Shown piece by piece: positions 37,137 to 46,875 of a stretch of DNA of 64,000 nt. The position numbers and the translations under genes are program-made. The DNA lies in assembly GCF_900109855.1 (NCBI RefSeq), contig NZ_FOBO01000009.1, forward strand, positions 88,645-152,644, in the 5' to 3' direction. The first letter of the stretch is position 1. Each line of letters starts with the position of its first letter. The DNA comes from Roseovarius tolerans. Lineage in GTDB: Bacteria; Pseudomonadota; Alphaproteobacteria; Rhodobacterales; Rhodobacteraceae. The notes beneath the pieces were generated by a model. It was not told the DNA's origin and ran no database searches. It saw only the letters and a list, made by a program, of their open reading frames with translations.

Positions 37137-38093
37137 TCACTTGTATTCGATGATCCGCATCGCCGCCCCGCGCCGCTTGCGCAAGGCGTAGGTCAGCATG
37201 CCAATCAGGTTGGGACATTTCGACAGGGTCAGGAACACCGCGTGATGCAGCGCGGTGCCGGTGGTCATGCCCTTGCCGCGCAGGCCCTGCACCGTCTTGA
37301 GGTAGGACAGAAGATAGGCCGCGAAAACCAGCACCAGCAGCGGCAACCAGAAGACCAGCCCCGCCAGCGCCAGAAGCGGCAAAGCCAGACCGTAAACCCA
37401 GACCCGCGCCCGTTCGCGCGCGAAATAGCCGGGATGCAGATCGCCCACCTGCGCAAAGCCATGCCCCGAGCGCACCGCGCGCCGCCACCATTGGCCCAGC
37501 CGCGTCATCGCGGCATCATGCCGGGTCATCGGCAAGGGCAAGCGGCGCAGGCTCCACCCAGCCTTGCGCAGACGCTGGCAAAACTCGTCATCCTCGGCGG
37601 CGATCACCTGCGCGTCAAAGCCCCCGGCCTCGATATAGGCAGCACTCCGCACCATCATGTCGCCGCCACAGGCCGTGATATCGCCCGCCGGGCGGTGCCA
37701 TTCGTGATCGCAAAGCGCGTTGTAGACCGACGCGTCGGGGGCGATTTCAGACCGCCATCCGGTGACCAATCCAAGGCGCGCATCGTCCTGCAAGGCCGCC
37801 AGCCCCGCCTCGATCCAGCCCGGCACCACCATGCAATCGCCGTCGATGAATTGCACCACGTCGGGCGGCGTCTCTCCCAGCGCCTCGAACCCTTCATGCC
37901 GCGCCCGCGCGGCGGTAAACGGCGTGGCGGGGTCAAGCGTCACGACCTCTGCGCCCGCCGCCCGCGCCGCCGCAACGCTGCCATCGGTCGAGCCGCTATC
38001 GACATAGACGACGCGCCTTCCCTCCAGCGACGCGAGCGACGCCTCCAGCCGCGCGCCCTCATTGCGCCCGATCAGCACCACGGCGAGGGTCAT
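37137..38093 (-). CDS. Family 2 glycosyltransferase
   Basis: 318 residues. The catalytic domain (1-220) has LAVVLIGRNEGARLEASL, VVYVDSGSTDGS, FIDGDCMVVPGW (DxD) and IAAEDDEFCQRLRKAGW (catalytic acid region). It ends in two or three membrane helices (VYGLALPLLALAGLVFWLPLLVLVFAAYLLSYL, around 230-265). It probably adds a sugar at the inner face of the membrane. Its start overlaps the stop of the family 4 gene upstream by 4 bases; 10 bases separate it from the fusion gene. Confidence 0.85.
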   Translation of the reverse strand: MTLAVVLIGRNEGARLEASLASLEGRRVVYVDSGSTDGSVAAARAAGAEVVTLDPATPFTAARARHEGFEALGETPPDVVQFIDGDCMVVPGWIEAGLAALQDDARLGLVTGWRSEIAPDASVYNALCDHEWHRPAGDITACGGDMMVRSAAYIEAGGFDAQVIAAEDDEFCQRLRKAGWSLRRLPLPMTRHDAAMTRLGQWWRRAVRSGHGFAQVGDLHPGYFARERARVWVYGLALPLLALAGLVFWLPLLVLVFAAYLLSYLKTVQGLRGKGMTTGTALHHAVFLTLSKCPNLIGMLTYALRKRRGAAMRIIEYK

Positions 38094-39331
38094 TTCCCGC
38101 TCTCCGGTCTGAGGGTTTTAGGCGGGGTGCCGTTGGCGTAGCCTTCAAACAGCGTGGCGAGCCATGCCGCCTCGCTGTCGGAGGCGAACTCGTCGACCAC
38201 CTTCGCGCGCCCGGCCGCGCCCATGCGCGCGCGCATCACCGGATCACCCAGCACCCGCGCCAGCGCCGCGCGCAGCGCCACCAGATCACCGGGGGGCACC
38301 AGTAGCCCGCTCTTCCCGTCCTCGACCAGTTCCGCCACCCCCGCGATGCGCGTCGTCACCACCGGCAGGCGGGCGGCCAGCGCCTCCATCAGAACTACGG
38401 GCAGCCCTTCGGCGAAACTTGGCAGGACCAGCGCCGTCGCCTCTCGCAGCAGTGCCGCCACCTCGTCCTGTGACCTGTAGCCGACAAAATCCACATGATT
38501 CCCAAGCCCCGCCGCCAGCCTCTCCAGGCCGTCACGCTCCGGCCCGTCGCCGACCAGCGTCAGGCGCAGGTCGGGATGATCCCCGATCAGCCCCTGCAGG
38601 GCCTCCAGCAGCACCGGCACACCTTTTACCGCCGCCAGCCGCCCGACGAAGAGAAGATGCGCGGGGGTCTCTGGCGCGGGCCGGTCGTAGCGCGCAGGGT
38701 CAACCCCGCAATGCACGATATGCAGCTTGGCCCAGTGCTCAGGCGCGGAGAACGCCATCGCCTGCGAGCGGGCGAAATGGCTGATACAGGCCACGAACTG
38801 CGCCCGCGCGATCTTTTCATCCAGCCGCCAGCGATACGGCTCATAGAAGATATCCGGCCCGTGCAGGGTGAAACTGTAGGGAATGCCCGACATTTCCGAG
38901 GCCAGCACCGCCACCGTGCAACTCGACTTGGCGATATGGTTGTGCAGATGCGTGAGGCCGCGCGCGCGCAGGTGCTGCGCCAGCACGGCGGCCTCGGCGA
39001 GATAGATGAGTTGATAGAGCGTCGGCTTGATCCCGCCGGGGCTCGTCCGCCAAGCGAGCAGCAAGGCCCGCAGCCACGCCCCCGGCCTGCGCCACGCCGC
39101 CAGATGCGCGGCGATCAGGCGGCGGGGCGAGACAGACGCCTCCAGCACGTGAAAGGTGCCCGCCGCCTCTGTCCGCTGCTCGGGGCCGGTGTGATGTTCC
39201 GCCCCGGTGCGGCGCATCGAACAGGTCTCGACCGTCAGGCCGCGCGCCCGCAACGCCGCCACCTCGCGCTGAATGAACGTATCGGTCGCGCGCGGATACT
39301 CGCCCGTCAAATAGGCGATGCGCGGGCTCAT
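38090..39331 (-). CDS. Family 4 glycosyltransferase
   Basis: 413 residues, GT-B fold, similar to colanic-acid-type transferases. The N-terminal domain has IAYLTGEYPRATDTFIQREV and HLHNHIAKSS. The C-terminal donor domain has LLFVGRLAAVKGVPVLLEAL, LTLVGDGPERDGLE and VLPSFAEGLPVVLMEALAARLPVVTTRIAGVAELV, carrying the E-x7-E nucleotide-sugar motif (about 300-330). The sugar is unknown. It overlaps both neighbours by 4 bases (stop 38090, start 39331), so it is part of a tightly coupled operon. Confidence 0.88.
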   Translation of the reverse strand: MSPRIAYLTGEYPRATDTFIQREVAALRARGLTVETCSMRRTGAEHHTGPEQRTEAAGTFHVLEASVSPRRLIAAHLAAWRRPGAWLRALLLAWRTSPGGIKPTLYQLIYLAEAAVLAQHLRARGLTHLHNHIAKSSCTVAVLASEMSGIPYSFTLHGPDIFYEPYRWRLDEKIARAQFVACISHFARSQAMAFSAPEHWAKLHIVHCGVDPARYDRPAPETPAHLLFVGRLAAVKGVPVLLEALQGLIGDHPDLRLTLVGDGPERDGLERLAAGLGNHVDFVGYRSQDEVAALLREATALVLPSFAEGLPVVLMEALAARLPVVTTRIAGVAELVEDGKSGLLVPPGDLVALRAALARVLGDPVMRARMGAAGRAKVVDEFASDSEAAWLATLFEGYANGTPPKTLRPESGK

Positions 39332-40224
39332 CCCCCGCCCTCGGTCGCGCGTGCGAAGGCGCTGTCGAAGTCGTCCTGCGGTGTCCAGCCGAGCGCCGCC
39401 TCCGCAGCCGCGACATCATAGCGGACGGGTCGCATCCGGGCGCGCAGGATGGCGGGACGCAACAGCCCCGGCAGGCGGTCGCCCAAAGGCGACAGCAGCC
39501 AGGCCAGCGGCATCACCAGCCGCCAGTTGAACGGCAGCACGTGGCGCGGCCAGCCGGTGCGCCGCAGCGCCGCGACATAGCGCGCCCGCGTGGGCCGGTC
39601 CGGCCCCAGAATGTTGAGCGCACGGCCCTCGCCCGGGGCCTCGGCGGCCCGCACGAAGGCGCGGGCGCAATCCGCCAGAGACACGACCGGAACCTCACCG
39701 CCACGCTCCAGCAGGATCAGCGTGCCGCCCATTGCGGGGCCAAGATGCGCGGTCGTCACCCGGCCGGGGCCAAGGATCGTACCGGGGCGCAGGATGGTGT
39801 GACGCAAGCCGCTGCCCCGCAGCATCTCTTCCTGCGCCAGCTTGGCACGGGCATAGGCGTCGCGGCGGTCGGGGCGATCTTCCAGCGGCGTGGCTTCGGT
39901 CACGACACCCTTGGCATCGGCACTGTAGACCGCAATGGAACTTGCCAGCACCAGACGCGGCGGTAAGGGCTGCGCCTGCATCGCCTCAATCACCCCACGC
40001 GTCGCCTTAACGGTGTCGCGCGCCTGCACCGCCTCGTCGCCCGAGAGCGACCCGGCAAGATGGATCACGCAATCCACGCCATCGAGCGCGGGCAACTCTC
40101 TCGAGGTCAGATCGAGATCATCCCGCGTCAGCGCGCGCACCTCATGTCCGCGCGCCTTCGCCTCGTCCACGACCGCGCGGCCCAGAAAGCCGCCCGCCCC
40201 GGTGATCATCAGTGTCAGGCCCAT
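39328..40224 (-). CDS. NAD-dependent epimerase/dehydratase (extended SDR)
   Basis: 298 residues. The Rossmann motif MITGAGGFLGRAVVDEA is at the N-terminus, then CVIHLAGSLSG, LVLASSIAVYS and YARAKLAQEE (Tyr-x3-Lys). It probably acts on a nucleotide sugar. The start ATG 40224 has GGAGGC upstream and lies within the last 10 bases of the oxidoreductase gene; the frame is open about 105 codons further but that sequence is antisense to the oxidoreductase. The C-terminal LGWTP...FDSAFARA pattern resembles the end of the fused epimerase at 35012. Confidence 0.85.
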   Translation of the reverse strand: MGLTLMITGAGGFLGRAVVDEAKARGHEVRALTRDDLDLTSRELPALDGVDCVIHLAGSLSGDEAVQARDTVKATRGVIEAMQAQPLPPRLVLASSIAVYSADAKGVVTEATPLEDRPDRRDAYARAKLAQEEMLRGSGLRHTILRPGTILGPGRVTTAHLGPAMGGTLILLERGGEVPVVSLADCARAFVRAAEAPGEGRALNILGPDRPTRARYVAALRRTGWPRHVLPFNWRLVMPLAWLLSPLGDRLPGLLRPAILRARMRPVRYDVAAAEAALGWTPQDDFDSAFARATEGGG

Positions 40225-41378
40225 GATGCTGCCTCCATCGGTTCGCATGTGCTTTGCATGACGTGCGCCCCTGCATCGCAGCCTGCGTTCTGAATGGCCA
40301 GTGTCACCTCGGTCAGATGCAGCGCCATGGCATTTGTCAGCCGACAGGCCCGCCCCTCGGCCAGAGCCGCCAGCATTTCCACCGGGCCGAGCGCGAAATT
40401 CATCGACGCCGCCCCCCAACGGCCGACCTTGGGATGCGAGGCCGCGCGGGGCCGCAGACGCCGCCCGAACGGATGCTCCATCAAGCGCCGCCGCAAGACG
40501 AACCGCCGATAAAACCGAACGGCGGCGGCATTGCTCCACGCCTCTTTCACCTGCAACACGCCATCGTCGCCGATCACCCGGATGCGGTGATCATGCGGTG
40601 CCGCGATCGAACAGGTCAACCGCGCCACAGGGCCCTGCGCAAAAAAAAGCGTCGCCACCGAGAAATCCGGCGTGCCGGTCGCGCCGGGCTTGTCGGGCAG
40701 CACCTCGGCCGAGGCGCCGACCACGCGCTCCACCGGGCCAAACATCGCGATTAGCCACGACAGGTAATAGCCCGCATGCTCCAGCGTGCAGCCGACGGCA
40801 AACTCGTCCGCATGCGGCCAGGGCGCACCGCTCTCGCTCTGCCATTTGGCAAACGGGGCCTGCGGGATGAACCCGTCATCCAGTTCCGCATAGACAAGGC
40901 GCGGCACGCCCGCCACGCCGCGCCGCACCGCCGAGAGCAGTACCTGCGCCGCCTCGCCCAGCACCGAACAGGGGGCCGAGACCAGCATCAGCCCGCGCGC
41001 CGTTGCCAGATCATGCAATGCCTGCGCCTGCGTCATTTCCATCGCCAGCGGCTTTTCGCAATAGACGTGATGCCCGGCCTCCAGACAGGCGCGGTTGATC
41101 TCGTAATGCGCGTCGGGATTGGTGAGGTTCAGTACCACATCGCCGGGCGTGAGCCGGGCGAGCAAGGCCGCAAGGCTGTCCGCGGGCTGCACCCCCCAAT
41201 GCGCCGCGAACGCCGCCATACGCGCCGAATCACGGTCATGCACCGCGATGACGGTCACCTCGGGATGCACGGCAAAGGAGCGCAGGTAGAGATCGGCCAC
41301 GAATCCGCAGCCGATGAGCGCCACGCGCCCGCCTTTGGCCTGATGGGCCGCCCGGTCTGACCCGTTCCCCTGTATCAT
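40215..41378 (-). CDS. Gfo/Idh/MocA family oxidoreductase
   Basis: 387 residues. The NAD(P)-binding domain has VALIGCGFVADLYLRSF, VVLNLTNPDAHYEINRACLEAG and HVYCEKPLAMEM (catalytic Lys). The C-terminal alpha/beta domain has WPHADEFAVGCTLEHAGYYLSWL. It likely oxidises or reduces a sugar used by the polysaccharide cluster. It is the first gene of the minus-strand operon, and is divergent from the WecG-type gene 190 bases away, where a shared promoter region is expected. Confidence 0.85.
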   Translation of the reverse strand: MIQGNGSDRAAHQAKGGRVALIGCGFVADLYLRSFAVHPEVTVIAVHDRDSARMAAFAAHWGVQPADSLAALLARLTPGDVVLNLTNPDAHYEINRACLEAGHHVYCEKPLAMEMTQAQALHDLATARGLMLVSAPCSVLGEAAQVLLSAVRRGVAGVPRLVYAELDDGFIPQAPFAKWQSESGAPWPHADEFAVGCTLEHAGYYLSWLIAMFGPVERVVGASAEVLPDKPGATGTPDFSVATLFFAQGPVARLTCSIAAPHDHRIRVIGDDGVLQVKEAWSNAAAVRFYRRFVLRRRLMEHPFGRRLRPRAASHPKVGRWGAASMNFALGPVEMLAALAEGRACRLTNAMALHLTEVTLAIQNAGCDAGAHVMQSTCEPMEAASWA

Positions 41379-41568
41379 GCGCCCCCGCTAACCATAGGAT
41401 CGTGTCAAGATTCAGCCCTTTGCCTTCCGATAACAAGCCTTCAGATAGCAGTGATGCAGCAAGGGCACAGGCACGCTTGGGAAAATCCTGAAATTCCCGC
41501 GATTTCGCCGCAGCCTGAACCCAGCCCTGCTATAGCAGACGGGTCAGACAGCTATCGGGACGCCACTT

Positions 41569-42318
41569 TTGGACTTTCGCATTCACGACCGAACGCTCCA
41601 CATCGCGCCGCGCACCCGCGCGGGGCTGCTGGCCGACCTGTCCGACCGGCTGCGCACCAGACGCGGGTTTGCGCTCGCGACGATCAATCTCGAGCATCTG
41701 GTGAAACTGCCGCGCGACCGGGAGTTTCTCGACGCCTATGCCCGGCATGACTTCGTGGTGGCCGATGGCAATCCCGTGGTGTGGCTGTCGCGGCTGGCCG
41801 GAGCCCCGGTGGAACTGGTGACCGGCTCTGACCTGATCGAACCGCTGGCCCGTATCGCCGCCGAGACCGGCACGCCGCTGGCCCTTGTCGGCAGCACCGA
41901 GACCGCCCTGCAGAGGGCGGAGGACAGTCTGCGTGCGCGCGTACCGGGGCTGGAGATCGCCGCGCGGATCGCACCGCCAATGGGATTTTCGCCACTCGGC
42001 GATCAGGGTGCGGACGTGATCAAGGCGCTTGAGACGTCGGGCGCGGGACTGTGCCTTGTCGCCCTTGGCGCACCGAAACAGGAAATCTTCGCCGCCCGTG
42101 CCCATGCAGCCCTGCCGCATATGGGCTTTGCCAGCATCGGTGCCGGGCTCGATTTCATCGCCGGACGACAGCGGCGTGCGCCGCTCCGGTTGCGGCGTAT
42201 CGCGATGGAATGGCTCTGGCGCATGCTGAGCGATCCGCGCCGCCTGCTCCTGCGCTATACGCGCTGCGCGCTGATCCTGCCGGGGCTCGCATGGCGCGCG
42301 TGGCGCATGCGGACCTAG
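41569..42318 (+). CDS. WecG/TagA/CpsF-type glycosyltransferase
   Basis: 249 residues matching GT26. Family blocks are LATINLEHLVKLPRDREFLDAY, FVVADGNPVVWLSRLAG, RVTGSDLIEPLAR-like (VTGSDLIEPL), LVGSTETALQRAE, LVALGAPKQEIF and SIGAGLDFIAGRQRRAP. It transfers an N-acetylmannosaminuronic acid or similar sugar to a lipid-linked first sugar, an early step of repeat-unit assembly. No in-frame ATG or GTG lies between the upstream stop and this block; TTG 41569 with GGGA upstream is the best start. Confidence 0.85.
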   Translation: MDFRIHDRTLHIAPRTRAGLLADLSDRLRTRRGFALATINLEHLVKLPRDREFLDAYARHDFVVADGNPVVWLSRLAGAPVELVTGSDLIEPLARIAAETGTPLALVGSTETALQRAEDSLRARVPGLEIAARIAPPMGFSPLGDQGADVIKALETSGAGLCLVALGAPKQEIFAARAHAALPHMGFASIGAGLDFIAGRQRRAPLRLRRIAMEWLWRMLSDPRRLLLRYTRCALILPGLAWRAWRMRT

Positions 42319-42862
42319 TCTTCGCCACCTGGGCCAAGAGCAAGATCTGCATCCCGCCCCCTTGATCGCCTAGATCAGTGTTTGGCGGCCCGTGCCCCCG
42401 GCTTTGCAACCGATTGTCTGAATAACCTTGAGGATTGGGATGTCCTGAAGCTGCCATTGCCGTGAGCCGCGCATCGACGGGCCGCGGTACGGCGATGCTA
42501 CGATTGTTCGGAAGAATTTTATCTCTGCCAAATCAGGAAAACATCCAGCGATGCGCAGTTTGCAGCCAAATCGCCGTGCCGGGGGGCGGCCCGTTGATGC
42601 GCGGCGATCTTCGACCGCGTATCGCGCGGGTGCTTTGATCCAACGGAAACTCCAGGCCAGTAAACCCATCCGCGCAACGCGCGGTCATTAACACTCGAGA
42701 CGCTGTGTCAGGTTTCAACCGTTCCACACAAAGACGCCGAACCCGTGCGCGCACGCATTTTCACGTCCCCGCGTCACATGCAGGAAACTCTCGACGCAGG
42801 CGCGCGGGCTGGTCTAGGCTTGCCCGGACACTCACGGCGCGTTTCTGGGGAGACACGGATAG
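42319..42862. other. 544-base gap without a recognised gene
   Basis: No ORF here looks like a protein. The stretch 42500-42550 is lower in GC than its surroundings. A short inverted repeat TGATC/GATCA lies near 42363-42377 and may help end transcription of the WecG-type gene, but it has no T tract. The right end holds the ABC-transporter start region with a GGGGAGA ribosome-binding site. The gap could carry a decayed insertion; I cannot show this. Confidence 0.4.
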
Positions 42863-43822
42863 ATGCTGGCCTTGATCATCAGGCGCCTGGCCCTCGGGCT
42901 GGTCACGGTCTGGCTTGTCTCCGTGATCATCTTTCTCGGCGTCGAGGCGCTGCCGGGGGATGCCTGCACCGCCATTCTGGAGCGGGACGCACATGGTGAA
43001 GCGCTCGCAAAATGCCGCGAGGTGATGGGGCTGAACACGCCCGCACTGACGCGCTATCTCGACTGGTCTGGCGGTATCCTCACCGGCGATTTCGGGCTGT
43101 CGGCAAATGGCCAGGAACGGATCGCCGAACTGGTGGGCTACCGGCTGCGCAACTCGCTGCTGCTGGCGGCGGGGGCGCTCGGCGTGGGCATACCGCTTGC
43201 CATCTTCCTCGGGGTGATCGCCGGTTTGTGGCGTGACCGCTGGCCGGACATCCTGTTCTCGACCGGGGCGATCTTTGCCATGACCATCCCCGAATTCGTT
43301 GCGGCCACGATCCTGATCCTGATCTTCGCGATCTGGCTCGGCTGGGTGCCTGCCATCGTGCTCACCCCCGCCGACGCCCCACCGCTGGAGTTCTTCCCCG
43401 AGTTCATCCTCGCCTCGACCGTTCTGACCATGCTGATGATCGCCCATGTCATGCGCATGGTACGCGCCTCGATGATCGAGGTGATGGCGGGCGACTACGT
43501 TCAGATGGCCACGCTCAAGGGCGTGCCCTACTGGCGCATCGTCTTTCGGCACGCGTTGCCCAATGCCCTGCTGCCCGCAATCAACGTGATCGCGCTGACC
43601 GTCGCGTGGCTCCTGGGCGGGGTCGTTGTGGTGGAGGTGGTGTTCAACTATCCGGGCCTCGGGCGGCTCCTGGTCGATGCCATTTCCGACCGCGATCTGC
43701 CGGTGGTTCAGGCAATCACGATGATCGTGGCGATCACCTATGTGGGGGTGAACCTTGTGGCCGACATCCTCAGCCTCGCGCTCAACCCGCGTCTGCGCAG
43801 TCATCAAGAGAGGGGCGCATGA
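42863..43822 (+). CDS. Dipeptide/oligopeptide-type ABC transporter permease (DppB-like)
   Basis: 319 residues with about six membrane helices. The N-terminus MLALIIRRLALGLVTVWLVSVIIFLGVEALPGD is characteristic of the DppB/OppB permeases. The EAA-loop coupling motif is YVQMATLKGVPYWRIVFRHALPNALLPAI (about 210-238). It forms the channel with DppC. The stop overlaps the next start by 4 bases. The substrate is unknown and no binding protein gene is nearby. Confidence 0.9.
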   Translation: MLALIIRRLALGLVTVWLVSVIIFLGVEALPGDACTAILERDAHGEALAKCREVMGLNTPALTRYLDWSGGILTGDFGLSANGQERIAELVGYRLRNSLLLAAGALGVGIPLAIFLGVIAGLWRDRWPDILFSTGAIFAMTIPEFVAATILILIFAIWLGWVPAIVLTPADAPPLEFFPEFILASTVLTMLMIAHVMRMVRASMIEVMAGDYVQMATLKGVPYWRIVFRHALPNALLPAINVIALTVAWLLGGVVVVEVVFNYPGLGRLLVDAISDRDLPVVQAITMIVAITYVGVNLVADILSLALNPRLRSHQERGA

Positions 43823-44697
43823 GCACCACCACGCCTGCCCCGCGGAGCCTGCGCATTCTGGAGATACTGCGCGCCATGATGGCGCGGCCCTCGGGCGCGA
43901 TCGGGCTCACGCTGGTGGCGTTTCATCTGGCGCTGGCGGTTCTCAGCCCGTGGATCGTGCCGTTCGACTACATGGCGATGGATGCCACGATCACGCTGGC
44001 GGGTCCGTCGCCTGCGCATTGGCTGGGCACCGATCATCTCGGGCGCGACGTGCTGACGCGGGTGATGCTGGGCGGGCGCGAGGCGCTTCTGGTCACCGGT
44101 ACGGCCACACCCGTCGCGCTGATCTGGGGCGGCCTGTTGGGGGTCTATCTCGGCCTCAAGGGTGGCTGGCGCGACGAGATCGCGATGCGTCTGGTCGATG
44201 CGTTCCTTGCCCTGCCGGGCATTTTGCCGCTCTTGGTGCTGATCACCGTCTTCGGCAGCGGCGGCGAGGTGCTGATGCCGACGCTGGCGTTTTTCTTCGG
44301 CATCCCGGTGATCCGCGTGGCCCGGGCGGCGGCGCATGAGGTGGTGGCACGCGATTTCGTTTCGGCGGCGCGGGCACGCGGGCACCGCCCGCTCGACATT
44401 GTACGGCGCGAGTTGTTGCCCAACGTGACCGATACATTGCTGGTCGAGGGCGCGATGCGCTGGTCGTGGATGCTGCTGGGGTTTTCGGCGCTGTCCTTTC
44501 TGGGCTTTGGCGTCTCGCCCCCCAAACCCGACTGGGGGCTGATGATCTCGGATGCGCGGGTCTACATGTCGCTGGCGCCCTTGGGGGTGATCGCGCCGGT
44601 CATCGCCCTGTCGACCCTGATCATCGGGATCAATCTCAGCGCCGATGCGCTGGCCAAGACGCTCGGGCTCGACCACAGCCGCAAGGCGGTGATCTGA
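43819..44697 (+). CDS. Dipeptide/oligopeptide-type ABC transporter permease (DppC-like)
   Basis: 292 residues. Typical DppC features are HWLGTDHLGRDVLTRVMLGGREALLV in the first periplasmic/loop region (about 65-90), the coupling motif ARDFVSAARARGHRPLDIVRRELLPNV (about 177-203), and FLGFGVSPPKPDWGLMISDAR near the C-terminus. The ATG at 43819 overlaps the dppB-like stop. The next gene starts one base after its stop, so all three are one operon. Confidence 0.9.
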   Translation: MSTTTPAPRSLRILEILRAMMARPSGAIGLTLVAFHLALAVLSPWIVPFDYMAMDATITLAGPSPAHWLGTDHLGRDVLTRVMLGGREALLVTGTATPVALIWGGLLGVYLGLKGGWRDEIAMRLVDAFLALPGILPLLVLITVFGSGGEVLMPTLAFFFGIPVIRVARAAAHEVVARDFVSAARARGHRPLDIVRRELLPNVTDTLLVEGAMRWSWMLLGFSALSFLGFGVSPPKPDWGLMISDARVYMSLAPLGVIAPVIALSTLIIGINLSADALAKTLGLDHSRKAVI

Positions 44698-44698
44698 C

Positions 44699-46726
44699 AT
44701 GGCAGGCCCGCCGCCCCTCATCGACATTCGCAAGCTCTGCGTGGGGTTTCGCGGGCGCGCGGGCGCGATGCTTCCGGTGCTGCACGAGGTCGATCTGACG
44801 GTCTGCCGGGGCGAGAGCATCGGCATCGTCGGCGAAAGCGGATCGGGCAAGAGCACGCTGGCGCTTGCGGCCATGGGCTATCTCAAGCATGGGCTGCAAA
44901 AGATATCGGGCGACGTGATCTATGACGGGGCCGAGATGTTCGCGCGCCGCCCGGCGGAGCTGGCCCGGATCAGGGGCGGTCAACTGGGGCTGATCCCGCA
45001 GAATTCCGGTCAGGCGCTGACCCCCACGATGCGCATCGGCACGCAGATCCGCGAGGCGCTGCACCTGCATTGCGCCCTGCCCGAGGGCGAACATGCGACC
45101 CGCGCGCGCGACCTGCTGGCACAGGTGCGCCTGCCCGACCCCGAGTCGATCCTGCGCCGCTACCCGCACGAGCTGTCGGGCGGACAGCAACAGCGGGTTG
45201 CGATTGCCATGGCGCTTGCGGGCGAACCCGATGCCCTGCTGCTCGACGAGCCGACCACGGGCCTCGATGTCACCACGCAGGCGCATATCCTCGACTTGCT
45301 GCGTGATCTGGCCCAGTCCCGCAACATGGCGATGGTCTATGTCAGCCACGATCTGGGCGTGATCGCGCGGGTCTGCGACCGGGTTCAGGTGCTCTATGCC
45401 GGAGAGACAGTGCTGGAGGGGCCGACCCGCGCGGTGCTGCACGACCCGGCACATCCCTATGCGCGCGGGCTGCTGGCGTCGATCCCACGGCTGGGCGAGA
45501 AAACCTTGCCACGTGCCCTCGACGGTCGCCCACCCGGACCGGGCGAGCCGCGCGAGGGCTGTACCTTCGCACCGCGCTGCGCGCTGGCCACCGAGGACTG
45601 CCGCGCCGCCACCCCGCCGATGCTTGCAGGCGGCGCGGATCAGATGAGCCGCTGTCTGTACCCCGAAAGGGTGAATGAAATCACCGGGGATCAGGCGGGC
45701 ACGCAGCCGCATGGCTGTCCCGAGGACAGCCCCTGCGCGCTCGATCTGGCGGGGCTGTCGATCCGCTATGATCGGCCCGGGCTGTTCGAGCGGCTACGGG
45801 GCGCCGCGCGCCCGCCCGCCACGGTGGACGGCATCGACCTGCATCTGCGGCAGGGCGAGACAATCGGCCTGGTCGGCGAGTCGGGCAGCGGCAAATCGAC
45901 CATTCTCAAGGCGATTTCCGGGCTGCTGCCCCCCGCCTCGGGCCAGATCACGCTTGGGGACGGCACCGCCCTGCCTTTGACCGTGGAGAGCCGCCGCCCC
46001 GATCAGCTGCGTCGCATCCAGATGATTTTCCAGAACCCCGATGACAGCCTCAACCCGCGCCAGTCGGTGGCCGAAATCCTCGCTCAACCGCTACGGCTCT
46101 ATTTCGGGCTGACGGATAGTGCCCTGCGCGCGCGGACGGTGGAACTGCTCGACACCGTGCGGCTTGGTGCGCCTTACCTCGACCGCCGTCCCGGTCAGCT
46201 CTCGGGCGGCGAGAAACAGCGCGTGGCGGTGGCCCGTGCCTTTGCCGCCGGGCCCGAGATCGTGCTCTGCGACGAGATTACCTCGGCGCTCGATGTCTCG
46301 GTGCAGGCCGCCGTTCTCGACCTGCTCAACGAACTCAAGGCGGCGCACAAGACCGCCTTCGTCTTTGTCAGCCATGACCTGACGGTGGTGCGGGCGCTGT
46401 CGGACCGCGTGGCGGTGCTCTATCAGGGGCGGATCTGCGAATTCGGCCCGGCGGCGGTGGTCTATGGCAGCCCGTCACATCCCTACACGTCGGTGCTGCT
46501 CAACGCCGTGCTGACGCCCGACCCCGATCACGCGCCGCGTCTGATGGCTGATGATGTGACGGAACTGGCACCCCCCGCGCATGGCTGCCCGTTCCAGCGG
46601 CGGTGCCCGGTGAAATGCGGGACGATCTGCGACACCGACACGCCCCCCGCTCAGCAGGCGGGCGACGGCCATGTCATCCGCTGCCACATCCCCCTGGCAG
46701 AATTGCGCGCTAAACAGACAGGCTGA
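44699..46726 (+). CDS. Fused dual ATPase of the oligopeptide ABC transporter (DppD-DppF-like)
   Basis: 675 residues, two ATP-binding cassettes in one chain. Cassette 1: Walker A GESGSGKSTLALAAMG (about 43-58), signature LSGGQQQRVAIAMAL, Walker B LLLDEPTTGLD, and a C-terminal Cys-rich segment (CTFAPRCALATEDC). Cassette 2: Walker A GESGSGKSTILKAISG, signature LSGGEKQRVAVARAF, Walker B IVLCDEITSALD, and a second Cys segment (CPFQRRCPVKCGTIC). The Cys segments are typical of OppD/DppF C-termini, some of which bind an iron-sulfur cluster. It powers the DppB/DppC-like permease. Confidence 0.92.
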   Translation: MAGPPPLIDIRKLCVGFRGRAGAMLPVLHEVDLTVCRGESIGIVGESGSGKSTLALAAMGYLKHGLQKISGDVIYDGAEMFARRPAELARIRGGQLGLIPQNSGQALTPTMRIGTQIREALHLHCALPEGEHATRARDLLAQVRLPDPESILRRYPHELSGGQQQRVAIAMALAGEPDALLLDEPTTGLDVTTQAHILDLLRDLAQSRNMAMVYVSHDLGVIARVCDRVQVLYAGETVLEGPTRAVLHDPAHPYARGLLASIPRLGEKTLPRALDGRPPGPGEPREGCTFAPRCALATEDCRAATPPMLAGGADQMSRCLYPERVNEITGDQAGTQPHGCPEDSPCALDLAGLSIRYDRPGLFERLRGAARPPATVDGIDLHLRQGETIGLVGESGSGKSTILKAISGLLPPASGQITLGDGTALPLTVESRRPDQLRRIQMIFQNPDDSLNPRQSVAEILAQPLRLYFGLTDSALRARTVELLDTVRLGAPYLDRRPGQLSGGEKQRVAVARAFAAGPEIVLCDEITSALDVSVQAAVLDLLNELKAAHKTAFVFVSHDLTVVRALSDRVAVLYQGRICEFGPAAVVYGSPSHPYTSVLLNAVLTPDPDHAPRLMADDVTELAPPAHGCPFQRRCPVKCGTICDTDTPPAQQAGDGHVIRCHIPLAELRAKQTG

Positions 46727-46875
46727 CCCGACGAAATCTTGTGACGATTTCGATCCGCTTTCATCGGGTGAAAGCGGCCTCTCGGAAGAACCGTCCGTCT
46801 GGATGCATTTCAAATGCCAGCTCCTATGACGCGAGAGAGCGGCCCCGGCTCACATCCGCGAATGGCTTGGTACTG

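Noticed and set aside
42370..42754. Possible transposase fragment on the minus strand in the 544-base gap
   Set aside because: The short frames show no transposase motif, and no flanking inverted repeats or target duplication could be seen.
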